A stretch of 12,415 nt of DNA from an uncultured Bacilli bacterium (GCA_947629195.1 CANRCS010000018.1:1-12415), one strand, 5' to 3'; shown: positions 1-6,613, numbered from the stretch's first letter. Translations and numbers: made by a program. Notes: generated by a model not told the origin, from the sequence alone.

Positions 1-41
1 ATCAAAGATATTTCCTTTCTAAACTCACTCTCGTCAATTTC
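1..41 (-). other. Start of a transcribed leader running off the left edge, possibly T-box-like
   Basis: Downstream of the promoter at 42-70, the minus-strand RNA would begin near base 35 with UGACGAGAGUGAG, followed by a possible small AAAG/CUUU hairpin before the window ends. The GACGA...AGUGAG start resembles the beginning of Stem I of T-box tRNA-sensing leaders, which often precede aminoacyl-tRNA synthetase or amino-acid genes in Firmicutes. Only about 35 nt are visible. The specifier loop, terminator and antiterminator would all lie outside, so the class is a guess. Confidence 0.25.
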
Positions 42-70
42 ATTATATCACGAGCCCCCAAATTTTACAA
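42..70 (-). promoter_or_regulatory. Minus-strand sigma-A-type promoter at the 3' end of the DUF2207 gene
   Basis: On the minus strand, TTGTAA (65-70) is separated by exactly 17 bases from a perfect TATAAT (42-47), preceded by TGA (an extended -10). The -35 contains the TAA stop codon of the DUF2207 gene (65-67). Transcription would start near base 35 and leave the window. No terminator hairpin is seen between the DUF2207 gene and this promoter, so readthrough from lemA-DUF2207 is possible. Confidence 0.6.
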
Positions 71-1582
71 CATAGCGAAAATATTTAATACGTAAGTATA
101 AGGTAATATATCATAAAAATAGTTAGGATTTTCTTCAACTAGAGCATTTAATTTATCTTTTTCGGCAGTATTTAGATAGTTTCTAAATCCTAATATTTTA
201 GCTGTTATCATTTCACCATAGGATGTTTTTCTATTTGTAAAAATTGCGAAAAATCCTGATATAAATATAGATATAAATGACAATATATATATTATATTAT
301 ATTTTGGATTTAAATCCCTTACATATAGATAAGAGAAAATCCATAATACAATTCCTATGAATAATAATGTAAATGTAAGATACATTTTATTTTTTGCAGT
401 CACATCATTAACTTTTTTATTCATAACACTTTCAAGGCAAGAATTTACTTTTGAAAGTGTTTTAGCAAAAGATGGATTTTCACTTAAAATAATTTCATCA
501 TTATTTATAAATAAATCATGATAAACTATTTGTTCAGTTAGTGATAATTTATTTGAATTATTTTTGCCGATATTTTTAATCTTATATTTGTTTTTTTGTA
601 TTTCTTCAATTGAAATATAGTTTTTACTAACTAAGGCTATTATTAAAGCAGTTGTCAATTTGGTTATAGATTTTTCACCATATATATATCCAACTTGTGC
701 TGCATCTAAATTATCTGGAGGATAAAATTCAACAGTTTGAGAATATTTAGAAAAATCTTTTCCATATTTGTTCCATGAAATGAAACTATAAATTGATAAT
801 ATAATTAACGCTAAACAAATTGTTAAACAAATAAATCCATAATTATTTGTTTGTCCAATAAAATACCCATCTTTTAAAAACATATTTAAAGTAATTGCAT
901 TGTCTAGTTGATAATTAAGTATATTTGCTTTTAGTGTATGTCCATTTATTGAATAATTGATATTTGAATTTATTTTCTTATTTTCTTTATAAAAGTTTAT
1001 ATTTTCTTTACTAATGTTAGTCGGCATATTTATAGTTAAAGACATATTTTCAATTTTTGTATTGTCATAATTATCAAAAATATTAAATACGAGTTCATCA
1101 TAATTTTTATTATCATCTTTTCCCATATCATATCTATACATTATTTTATAAGTATGTAACCCACTATTAATTGTAGTTCTATTACTACCTACTCTAATGC
1201 CAATGCTATCACTGTTTTTATTTGTTACAAATTTTTCACCTTCAGCTCTTAGATTTGTAATTTCTACTTTTTTTGTTTTTATTTTATTATCTGAACTATA
1301 ATACTTTAACCATAATGGTATTGATTTATATATTCCCTTAAAATCATTTTCAGGTATATCTACCGTTATAGTTTCTATAACATCTACTTTATTATTTTTA
1401 TCAACATCCATAGTAACATCATAATCTTTTATATTAAACTCTGATGATATATATGAACCATTATTTTTGTATCTATTTGATTCTAAATTTGAAACAAAAA
1501 AAGGAATAGTAACCAACAGTAATGACCATACAAATAGTAAAATTATTGTTTTTAATGTTTTTTTACTTCTTTTCATAATCAT
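65..1582 (-). CDS. DUF2207 domain-containing membrane protein, C-terminally short
   Basis: The 505-aa protein belongs to the DUF2207 family of predicted membrane proteins (YciQ-like), whose molecular function is unknown. It has an N-terminal membrane segment or signal anchor (about residues 12-30), a large presumably extracytoplasmic beta-rich domain (about 45-245), a membrane segment (about 250-270), the family motif PPDNLDAAQVGYIY (about 290-303), a cytoplasmic region, and two further membrane segments (about 402-420 and 430-450). It ends ILPYTYVLNIFAML. In family members I know, the equivalent ILPYxYVL is followed by a VSDKW-like stretch and a Gly/Ser-rich tail, both absent here. The frame after the stop shows no remnant of them. 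Its ATG overlaps the lemA stop (ATGA, 1579-1582) and no strong RBS is visible, so translation is probably coupled to lemA. LemA and DUF2207 genes commonly neighbour each other, which suggests a shared envelope role. Family assignment is firm; function is open. Confidence 0.88.
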   Translation of the reverse strand: MIMKRSKKTLKTIILLFVWSLLLVTIPFFVSNLESNRYKNNGSYISSEFNIKDYDVTMDVDKNNKVDVIETITVDIPENDFKGIYKSIPLWLKYYSSDNKIKTKKVEITNLRAEGEKFVTNKNSDSIGIRVGSNRTTINSGLHTYKIMYRYDMGKDDNKNYDELVFNIFDNYDNTKIENMSLTINMPTNISKENINFYKENKKINSNINYSINGHTLKANILNYQLDNAITLNMFLKDGYFIGQTNNYGFICLTICLALIILSIYSFISWNKYGKDFSKYSQTVEFYPPDNLDAAQVGYIYGEKSITKLTTALIIALVSKNYISIEEIQKNKYKIKNIGKNNSNKLSLTEQIVYHDLFINNDEIILSENPSFAKTLSKVNSCLESVMNKKVNDVTAKNKMYLTFTLLFIGIVLWIFSYLYVRDLNPKYNIIYILSFISIFISGFFAIFTNRKTSYGEMITAKILGFRNYLNTAEKDKLNALVEENPNYFYDILPYTYVLNIFAML

Positions 1583-2127
1583 AAATTTACTTTAACATTT
1601 TCTCTTTCTTCTTCATTTACTGCAAACATATTTCTTGACTTATAACCGAATATTCTTGCTATTAGGTTACTAGGAAACATTTCAACTTTATTATTAAAAT
1701 CTCTAACGGTAGCATTATAATATTTTCTGGAATTAGCAATATCATCCTCAATTTGACTCAATTGTGTACTCAAATCTTTAAAATTTTCATTTGCTTTTAA
1801 ATCTGGATAAGATTCTGCAAGTGCCATTATTTTATTTATGTTCTTAGATAAATTCTCGTTTGTTTTAATTTTTTCATTATCTGTCATATTGTCATAAGTG
1901 GTGTTTCTCATTTTAATTACACTACAAAGAGTATTTTTTTCATGTTTTGCATATCCCTTTACTATTTCAACAATATTTGGAATTAAATCCCACCTTTTTT
2001 TCAAATAAACATCCATTGTCGCAAATGCTTCTTCCACTTTATTATTTGCTTTTACAAAAACGTTATATATAGCAAAAAATGCAATTAAAATTAAAACAAT
2101 AATTGTTATAACTATATATAGCCACAT
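1579..2127 (-). CDS. lemA: LemA family protein
   Basis: The protein is 182 aa from the chosen ATG. It has one N-terminal membrane segment (about residues 3-25) followed by a long helical domain. LemA hallmarks are present: NKVEEAFATMDVYLKKRWDLIPNIV near the N-terminus, and YNATVRDFNNKVEMFPSNLIA toward the C-terminus. LemA proteins are membrane-anchored helical bundles of unclear biochemical role. An in-frame GTG at 2134-2136 would extend it by three residues, but that codon overlaps the purine-rich RBS (GAGGAG, 2136-2141). The RBS lies 8 nt before the ATG at 2125-2127, so the ATG is preferred. The gene overlaps the DUF2207 gene by ATGA and forms a two-gene operon with it. Length is normal for the family. 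Confidence 0.92.
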   Translation of the reverse strand: MWLYIVITIIVLILIAFFAIYNVFVKANNKVEEAFATMDVYLKKRWDLIPNIVEIVKGYAKHEKNTLCSVIKMRNTTYDNMTDNEKIKTNENLSKNINKIMALAESYPDLKANENFKDLSTQLSQIEDDIANSRKYYNATVRDFNNKVEMFPSNLIARIFGYKSRNMFAVNEEERENVKVNL

Positions 2128-2135
2128 ATCAATCA

Positions 2136-2141
2136 CTCCTC
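2136..2141 (-). promoter_or_regulatory. Ribosome binding site fixing the lemA start
   Basis: GAGGAG on the minus strand lies 8 nt upstream of the ATG at 2125-2127 and directly abuts the upstream in-frame GTG. The spacing argues for the ATG as the true start. Confidence 0.7.
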
Positions 2142-2148
2142 AATTATA

Positions 2149-2177
2149 ATTATATCATGCTACTATTAAATTTCTCA
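2149..2177 (-). promoter_or_regulatory. Probable lemA promoter (extended -10)
   Basis: On the minus strand, TATAAT (2149-2154) is preceded by TGA, an extended -10. At 17-bp spacing the -35 position holds TGAGAA (2172-2177), a poor match. The -35 lies inside the long palindrome at 2168-2204. A second TATAAT at 2143-2148 is closer to the RBS and less likely. Confidence 0.45.
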
Positions 2178-2204
2178 CATTTTTTTAAAAAAATGTAGAA
2201 ATTT
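2168..2204. repeat. 37-bp imperfect palindrome over the lemA promoter
   Basis: The core ACATTTTTTTAAAAAAATGT (2177-2196) is a perfect 20-bp palindrome. It is flanked by AAATTTCT (2168-2175) and its exact reverse complement AGAAATTT (2197-2204), with a single unpaired C at 2176. It overlaps the -35 of the inferred lemA promoter. It could be an operator, an AT-rich UP-like or cruciform element, or part of the boundary of the mobile element to its right. It has no GC pairs in its core, so it is a weak terminator candidate. Confidence 0.6.
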
Positions 2205-2378
2205 GTTTCTTGTGTTATTTATTTTAGAAATTCTTCTATAAATTTTATAATGTTGATAAAATTGAACAATGTGTTAAAAGAAAATTGTATTTAAGGTGAA
2301 AAAGGATTGGTTAAATAACAAACAATATTTTACAAATTAATTATAAGTTTAGGACATATACATTTATAGAGGTGTTCT
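2205..2378. other. AT-rich intergenic region between lemA and the recombinase module
   Basis: No ORF of meaningful length and no RNA gene is seen. It holds an 8-bp inverted repeat, AATTTTAT (2241-2248) and ATAAAATT (2256-2263), with a 7-nt loop. No convincing promoter for the plus-strand ORF at 2379 was found. The left end (attL or attP-like arm) of the recombinase element should lie here if the element is small, but no sequence matching the right junction could be identified. Confidence 0.4.
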
Positions 2379-2519
2379 ATGAAAGAGAAATACAAAGTAA
2401 ATAATATATTTGATGAGGCAGGGATGACATTTAATGAATTAGTAAGCACGTTTTTACTTTCTTTTCTAGATAGAGAGCTCGATACTTATGAGATTAATGG
2501 TATAATCTCAAACTTGTAG
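2379..2519 (+). CDS. Small hypothetical protein upstream of the recombinase
   Basis: A 46-codon ORF begins MKEKYKVNNIFDEAGMTFNE and ends GIISNL. An AGAGGT RBS (2368-2373) sits 5 nt before the ATG, which supports translation. The product is acidic in its second half and predicted mainly helical, without Cys motifs or a membrane segment. I do not recognise the family. It ends 11 bases before the recombinase start, whose own RBS is poor, so it may translate-couple the recombinase. Small proteins next to large serine recombinases are sometimes directionality factors or regulators, but nothing here proves that role. Confidence 0.55.
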   Translation: MKEKYKVNNIFDEAGMTFNELVSTFLLSFLDRELDTYEINGIISNL

Positions 2520-2530
2520 ATTGGATTATT

Positions 2531-4123
2531 ATGATAACAGATACAACCTATAAAGTAGGAATATATTTAAGATTGTCTAGAGAAGATGAGAAATTAGGTG
2601 AAAGTGGTAGTATCTCTACACAAAGAGATTTATTATTAAATTATATTAGAGATAATGACTTATTATTTGTTGATGAGTATATTGATGATGGAGTATCAGG
2701 AACTACTTTCGATAGAGCAGGATTTAATCGTATGATTAAAGATTGTGAAGAAAAAAAGATAAATATGATTATTACAAAAGACACATCAAGACTTGGACGT
2801 GATCATATTGAATTTGGTTATTATGTTGAAAGATATTTTCCAGAACACAACATTAGATATGTAGCAGTAAATGATGGAGTAGATACTTTTAATCGTAATA
2901 ATTCAGCAAATGATATGTTGGTATTCAAAAGTGCTTTTAATGATATGTATGTTAAAGATATATCAAATAAGCTAAGAAGTTCACTTTATACAAAAAAAAG
3001 AAATGGCTTATTTGTTGGGTGTTATGCTCCCTATGGTTATAAAAAATGTAAAGATGATAAACACAAACTTGAAATAGATCCTGAATCAGCTTATGTAGTA
3101 AGAAGAATATTTGATATGTTTATAAGTGGGAATAGTTTAACAGGGATTTGTGATACATTAACAAGTGAGCATATTAAAACACCAAGTATGTATAAGAATA
3201 TGAGATTAGGACAAGAGAATGTTCACTATGGAGTATGGTCAACAAGAACTGTTGATAGTATTTTAAAAAATCCAACTTATATTGGTAATTTAACTCAATG
3301 CCGAAATAGAAAAGTAAATTATAAATCTAAAAAGATTGTCCATACAAAACCTAATGATTGGATTGTTGCAGAAGGTGCAGTAGAACCTATTATTGATAAA
3401 GAAACTTTTGATTTAGTACAAAAAATGTTACAAAGTAATAAAAATCGTGGTATTAAAGGAAATGGCATAACTGATAAACTTTTGTTAAGAGGATTAATTT
3501 ATTGTAAAGAATGTCATCATACAATAGGATTTAGAGCACATTTACAACAAACACAAAAATATGGATTAGTTAATAGAATTTATGGTAATTGCAATTATTG
3601 GTCAAAAAGAAAAAAGCAAAATGTTTGTACTCCACATTCTATTAAGTATCAAGTTATAGAAGATATAGTTTTGGATAATTTAAGAGAGATGGCAAAGAAA
3701 TATTTAGATGAAAAAACTATCGAGAGTATAATTAAAAATTCTGATAAATTAAAAAAGAAAAAAGATAGTATAAAACAGGAAATATTTAGATTAGAAAACA
3801 ATATAGAAACTTTAAATAAAAAAATAGATATGTGTTACAATGACAAATTAGATGGTAATATAACTTTAGAAATGTATAAAAGAACCTATAATAATTTAAC
3901 ATTAGAAATAAATGAATCAAAGAAAAAGAAATTAGAATATGAGAAACTCTTATATGATTTAGAAAATAATAGGCTAGTAAACGACAACTACTATCTAGAT
4001 AAGATAAAAGAATTTATGAGTATGAAAAATCCATCTCGTGCTCTTATTAGTTCATTAATTGATAGAATAGAAATAGATGAAGAAAAGAATATCGATATAT
4101 ACTATAAGTTTAAATTAATTTAA
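2531..4123 (+). CDS. Large serine recombinase (site-specific integrase/excisionase)
   Basis: This 530-aa protein is a complete large serine recombinase of the kind that moves integrative elements and phages. The N-terminal resolvase domain (about 8-155) carries YLRLSRED with the predicted nucleophile Ser16. It also has the catalytic-core motifs SGSISTQRDLL and RLGRDHIEFGYYVE. A recombinase DNA-binding domain follows (about 165-290; PYGY..., then WSTRTVDSILKNPTYIGN). A zinc beta-ribbon has Cys325, Cys328, Cys354 and Cys366 (CxxC-x25-C-x11-C). A charged coiled-coil (about 395-480) corresponds to the arm that controls integration versus excision. The start has a weak RBS and lies 11 nt after the 46-codon ORF, suggesting coupling. 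All key residues are present, so it is probably active. Specificity cannot be predicted from sequence. Confidence 0.95.
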   Translation: MITDTTYKVGIYLRLSREDEKLGESGSISTQRDLLLNYIRDNDLLFVDEYIDDGVSGTTFDRAGFNRMIKDCEEKKINMIITKDTSRLGRDHIEFGYYVERYFPEHNIRYVAVNDGVDTFNRNNSANDMLVFKSAFNDMYVKDISNKLRSSLYTKKRNGLFVGCYAPYGYKKCKDDKHKLEIDPESAYVVRRIFDMFISGNSLTGICDTLTSEHIKTPSMYKNMRLGQENVHYGVWSTRTVDSILKNPTYIGNLTQCRNRKVNYKSKKIVHTKPNDWIVAEGAVEPIIDKETFDLVQKMLQSNKNRGIKGNGITDKLLLRGLIYCKECHHTIGFRAHLQQTQKYGLVNRIYGNCNYWSKRKKQNVCTPHSIKYQVIEDIVLDNLREMAKKYLDEKTIESIIKNSDKLKKKKDSIKQEIFRLENNIETLNKKIDMCYNDKLDGNITLEMYKRTYNNLTLEINESKKKKLEYEKLLYDLENNRLVNDNYYLDKIKEFMSMKNPSRALISSLIDRIEIDEEKNIDIYYKFKLI

Positions 4124-4130
4124 AAATCTC

Positions 4131-4159
4131 TTGCTACATGAACAAATGTTTGGTATAAT
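4131..4159 (+). promoter_or_regulatory. Promoter of the antirepressor-family gene
   Basis: TTGCTA (4131-4136), a 17-bp spacer and a perfect TATAAT (4154-4159) lie just after the recombinase stop. They are followed by a strong AGAGGAGG RBS (4169-4176) placed 6 nt before the ATG at 4183. The antirepressor gene is therefore likely transcribed independently of the recombinase. Confidence 0.65.
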
Positions 4160-4182
4160 ATATACATCAGAGGAGGTTACTT

Positions 4183-5037
4183 ATGAATCAGGATAAAATG
4201 CATTTAGTAAACAAGATATTTAATAATGAAACAATTAGAACTGTTTGGGATAAGAAAGAAGAAAAATACTTTATAAGTGTTGTCGATATAGTTAGTGTTA
4301 TTTCAGAAAGTAATAATCCACAAACATACTGGAGAGTTCTTAAAAAGAGACTTAAAGATGAAGGAAATGAAACCGTTACAAATTGTAACGCTTTGAAACT
4401 TAAATCTAAAGATGGTAAATATCGTATGACTGATGTTGTTGATATTGAAGGAATGTTCAGAATTATTGAATCAATACCTAGCAAGAATGCAGAACCATTT
4501 AAAGTATGGTTAGCAAAATTAGGTAGTGAAAGAATAGACGAAACATTTGATCCATCACTAGCAGCTCAAAGAGCGATAGATTTATATAGAGCTAAAGGTT
4601 ATGATGAAAAATGGATTGCAAAAAGAATCAAAGGTATTCAAGACAGAAAACAACTAACTGATGTTTGGAAAGATGGCGGTATAACTAAAGATTATGAATA
4701 TGGAATACTAACTAATGAAATTTACAAAGAATGGTCTGGAATGAAAGCAAGTGAATATAAAGCATTTAAAGGAATTCGTAAAGAATCTTTAAGAGATAAT
4801 ATGACAGATGTAGAAGTTCTTTTAACGGATTTGGGGGAAACAGCAACAAGAGAACTTGCTAAAAAACATAAACCTTATGGAATAGATGAAAATAAAAAAA
4901 TTGCAAGAATGGGTGGAAATGTCTCTAAAGTTGCAAGAGTTGATTTTGAAAGAAAATTGGGAGAATCAGTAATAACAAGTAATAATTCATTAAATTATAA
5001 ATATATCGATGATAAAGAAAAAATCGAAAATAAATAA
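4183..5037 (+). CDS. BRO-N / DinD-like phage antirepressor-family protein
   Basis: The 284-aa protein has an N-terminal BRO-N domain (about residues 12-115: IRTVWDKKEEKYFISVVDIV, then GKYRMTDVVDIEGMFRIIESIPSKNAEPFKVWLAKLG, with SIPSKNAEPFKVWL at about 97-110). Its C-terminal half is DinD-like (about 120-265: DPSLAAQRAIDLYRAKGYDEKWI, ILTNEIYKEWSGMKASEYKAFKG, MTDVEVLLTDLGETATREL). Such proteins occur in prophages and integrative elements. Several are antirepressors or SOS-associated, but the biochemical role of this subtype is not settled. It has its own promoter and a near-ideal RBS. It is the last element gene before the right junction, with 31 bases between its stop and the disrupted lipoprotein frame. 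It contains an internal 17-bp palindrome at 4374-4390. Confidence 0.85.
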   Translation: MNQDKMHLVNKIFNNETIRTVWDKKEEKYFISVVDIVSVISESNNPQTYWRVLKKRLKDEGNETVTNCNALKLKSKDGKYRMTDVVDIEGMFRIIESIPSKNAEPFKVWLAKLGSERIDETFDPSLAAQRAIDLYRAKGYDEKWIAKRIKGIQDRKQLTDVWKDGGITKDYEYGILTNEIYKEWSGMKASEYKAFKGIRKESLRDNMTDVEVLLTDLGETATRELAKKHKPYGIDENKKIARMGGNVSKVARVDFERKLGESVITSNNSLNYKYIDDKEKIENK

Positions 5038-5068
5038 TTGTATATTAAAAAAATTAAAACTTTGGTGA

Positions 5069-5794
5069 GTTATAGTTGTTACACCTGCTCTAAATAAGAG
5101 TTTTAAATTCCAAAGTGAATGGCCATACAATAATTCACAAATATATTTGTTACAATCTCTTATTAATGATATAAAGAATGATAAAACTTCTACATTTAAG
5201 AAAGATGATGGCAAGTATGTAATAGAAAGTACTGTCAACTATCCTAATAATAATAATTTAAAAACACAAATTATTTATTTGGATGATGATAAAAACTTTA
5301 AAGAAGTTCAAGTACTAGATGAAAATAAAACTCCACAAATTAAAATGAAATTTAATAAGGTTGATATGAAAGCAACATTTGATAATAAGCATTTTGCCTT
5401 AAATAATAATTTGGAAACTGCTGCTACAAATGAAGAGTTCACTCCTGTAAGTAAATTTGATAATCCAATATATCCAATGTATATGCCAAATGAAACACAT
5501 TTAACAAGTGAAGATACAGTTAATAAAACAGATGGAGAAAGATTAATTTTAACTTTTGAAGGTGAAAGTCCATTTATGTTAGTTGAAGAAACTGCAGAAA
5601 TTTCTGATGAACATGAAGTAACTCCTGTAATTGGAGAACCATATCTACTTGTTGATACAGTAGCTGCTATATCTGATTCATCAATTTCATGGGTTAGCAA
5701 TGGAGTTGAATACTATATATCATCTGATGTTATGAATCAAGATGAACTGATAAATGTAGCAAAATCACTTAGTGTAATTGCATTAGAAAAATAG
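5069..5794 (+). pseudogene. 5'-truncated LolA/GerS-like lipoprotein with DUF4367-like C-terminus
   Basis: The frame is open from 5069 (after TGA at 5066-5068) to TAG at 5792-5794, 241 codons. Family-like coding starts at once: TPALNKSFKFQSEWPYNNSQ, then LQSLINDIKNDK, the LolA/GerS-type beta-fold lipoprotein pattern known from Firmicutes (outer-membrane-lipoprotein-carrier-like, germination-lipoprotein-like). The C-terminal part (about codons 125-240: IYPMYMP..., GEPYLLVDTVAAI, WVSNGVEYYIS) resembles DUF4367. A full member of roughly 350 aa would begin with a lipoprotein signal peptide and another ~100 residues, all missing. The only early start-like codon, TTG at 5147, lies inside the conserved region and lacks an RBS. 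I therefore call it a remnant cut by the adjacent element, not a 215-aa gene. It could be restored if the element excises. Family is inferred from pattern memory, not a search. Confidence 0.7.
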
Positions 5795-5826
5795 AAAAAG
5801 CAAACAAAACTTTTTCTATTTTTTTT
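5787..5826. terminator. Bidirectional terminator between convergent genes
   Basis: A 14-bp perfect stem, AAAAATAGAAAAAG (5787-5800) and CTTTTTCTATTTTT (5810-5823), with a 9-nt loop, is followed by more T on the plus strand and by an A/T-rich run on the other. The TAG stop of the lipoprotein remnant (5792-5794) lies in the stem. It serves the remnant on the plus strand and the 5829-6575 gene on the minus strand. Confidence 0.75.
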
Positions 5827-5828
5827 AT

Positions 5829-6575
5829 TTAATCAATTACAATCGTATTTAATATTTCTTTTATATATTCATCTGTAAAATAATCTAATTTTAAAAATGT
5901 AAAAATATATCTTTTGTTATTCTTTATAATACTAACTTCTTTAAAGTCACCTTTTAAATTAAAAATGTATCCATCATAATCACCATCTATTAAAGTAACA
6001 CTACTAATTTCAGGTAAAGCAACTGCTACTAAAAAATTTAAGATATAATTTTCTTTCATATGTTTGATGCTAGTAAAAATATTATTTTTATTATTTTTAT
6101 TTTCCTGCAAGTAAGAAAATAATTCAATATCACTATTAATATTATTTTCATCTAAGAAATCACTTATATCAGTATTCTTAATTATTTTATCATTCATACC
6201 AAAAATAGTAACATCTTTTCTAAACATATCTACATAACTTTCAGTTATTCCCATCCAAAAAGATGCTTTAACTTTATCATTCTCATCATATAAAGCATAT
6301 TTTATAAAATCTTGATTTTCATTATTTTCTAATAATTTAAAATCTTTAAAGTCATTTTTAACTTTCATATTTTTAAAAGTCAAATACTCATTTTCATTTA
6401 ATGTTTCACTCTTAATTGTTATTTTGTCCTTTATTTTAAGTCCATTTATTATATCTTTGTAATTTTCTACATTCATATTATCAACATTATAATAATATAG
6501 AAAGAATATTTTAAATCCAAAATATCCAATTATTAAAATTAAAAGAGAAATTAATACTATTTTAAATCTTTTCAT
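5829..6575 (-). CDS. Membrane-anchored protein of unknown function
   Basis: I do not recognise this 248-aa protein. It starts MKRFKIVLISLLILIIGYFG, with one hydrophobic segment (about residues 6-28) after a positive N-terminus, fitting a signal anchor or uncleaved signal. There is no lipobox Cys. The rest (about 35-248) is hydrophilic, rich in Asp, Asn, Lys and Ile, with alternating beta-like stretches, so it is probably an extracytoplasmic domain. It has an AGGAG RBS (6585-6589) 9 nt before the ATG. It is a single gene: the nrdDG-dut terminator lies upstream and the bidirectional terminator downstream. Its position beside the lipoprotein remnant may reflect a former shared envelope function, but that is inference. 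Confidence 0.7.
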   Translation of the reverse strand: MKRFKIVLISLLILIIGYFGFKIFFLYYYNVDNMNVENYKDIINGLKIKDKITIKSETLNENEYLTFKNMKVKNDFKDFKLLENNENQDFIKYALYDENDKVKASFWMGITESYVDMFRKDVTIFGMNDKIIKNTDISDFLDENNINSDIELFSYLQENKNNKNNIFTSIKHMKENYILNFLVAVALPEISSVTLIDGDYDGYIFNLKGDFKEVSIIKNNKRYIFTFLKLDYFTDEYIKEILNTIVID

Positions 6576-6613
6576 TATTATTAGCTCCTATCATCTTAAT
6601 AAGATTATAAATT

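Larger units (their letters stand above)
2379..5068 (+). mobile_element. Serine-recombinase mobile element (minimal extent, left boundary unknown)
   Basis: The plus-strand group is a small ORF, a large serine recombinase and a BRO-N/DinD-like antirepressor-family gene. On its right it abuts a lipoprotein gene that is open-framed but has lost its 5' half. The right junction is placed between the antirepressor stop (5037) and the first in-frame host-like codons (5069). The left boundary may lie in 2168-2378. Alternatively it may lie beyond the window, because the missing half of the disrupted gene is not to the left of the recombinase. No duplicated att core was identified by eye. Confidence 0.5.

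Noticed and set aside
4136..4149. ACAT/ATGT inverted repeat in the antirepressor promoter spacer
   Set aside because: Only 4-bp arms. Not distinguishable from chance in this composition.
4188..4484. Minus-strand ORF of 98 codons
   Set aside because: It lies wholly antisense within the antirepressor-family gene, has no RBS, and has a low-complexity hydrophobic translation typical of an AT-rich shadow.
2283..5044. Shared AATTGTAT near 2283-2290 and 5037-5044 as an att direct repeat
   Set aside because: Only eight AT-rich bases agree, and flanking similarity decays at once. Expected by chance at this base composition.
4990..5238. Minus-strand ORF of 82 codons across the element junction
   Set aside because: Phe/Ile-rich shadow frame with no RBS. 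It overlaps the ends of two better-supported plus-strand frames.
5308..5700. Minus-strand ORF of 130 codons
   Set aside because: Antisense shadow of the LolA/GerS-like remnant. Ser/Val/Leu-rich translation with no family features.
5147..5794. A 215-aa intact gene starting at TTG 5147
   Set aside because: Conserved-looking coding continues upstream to 5069, the TTG has no RBS, and no signal peptide follows. A truncated gene explains it better.
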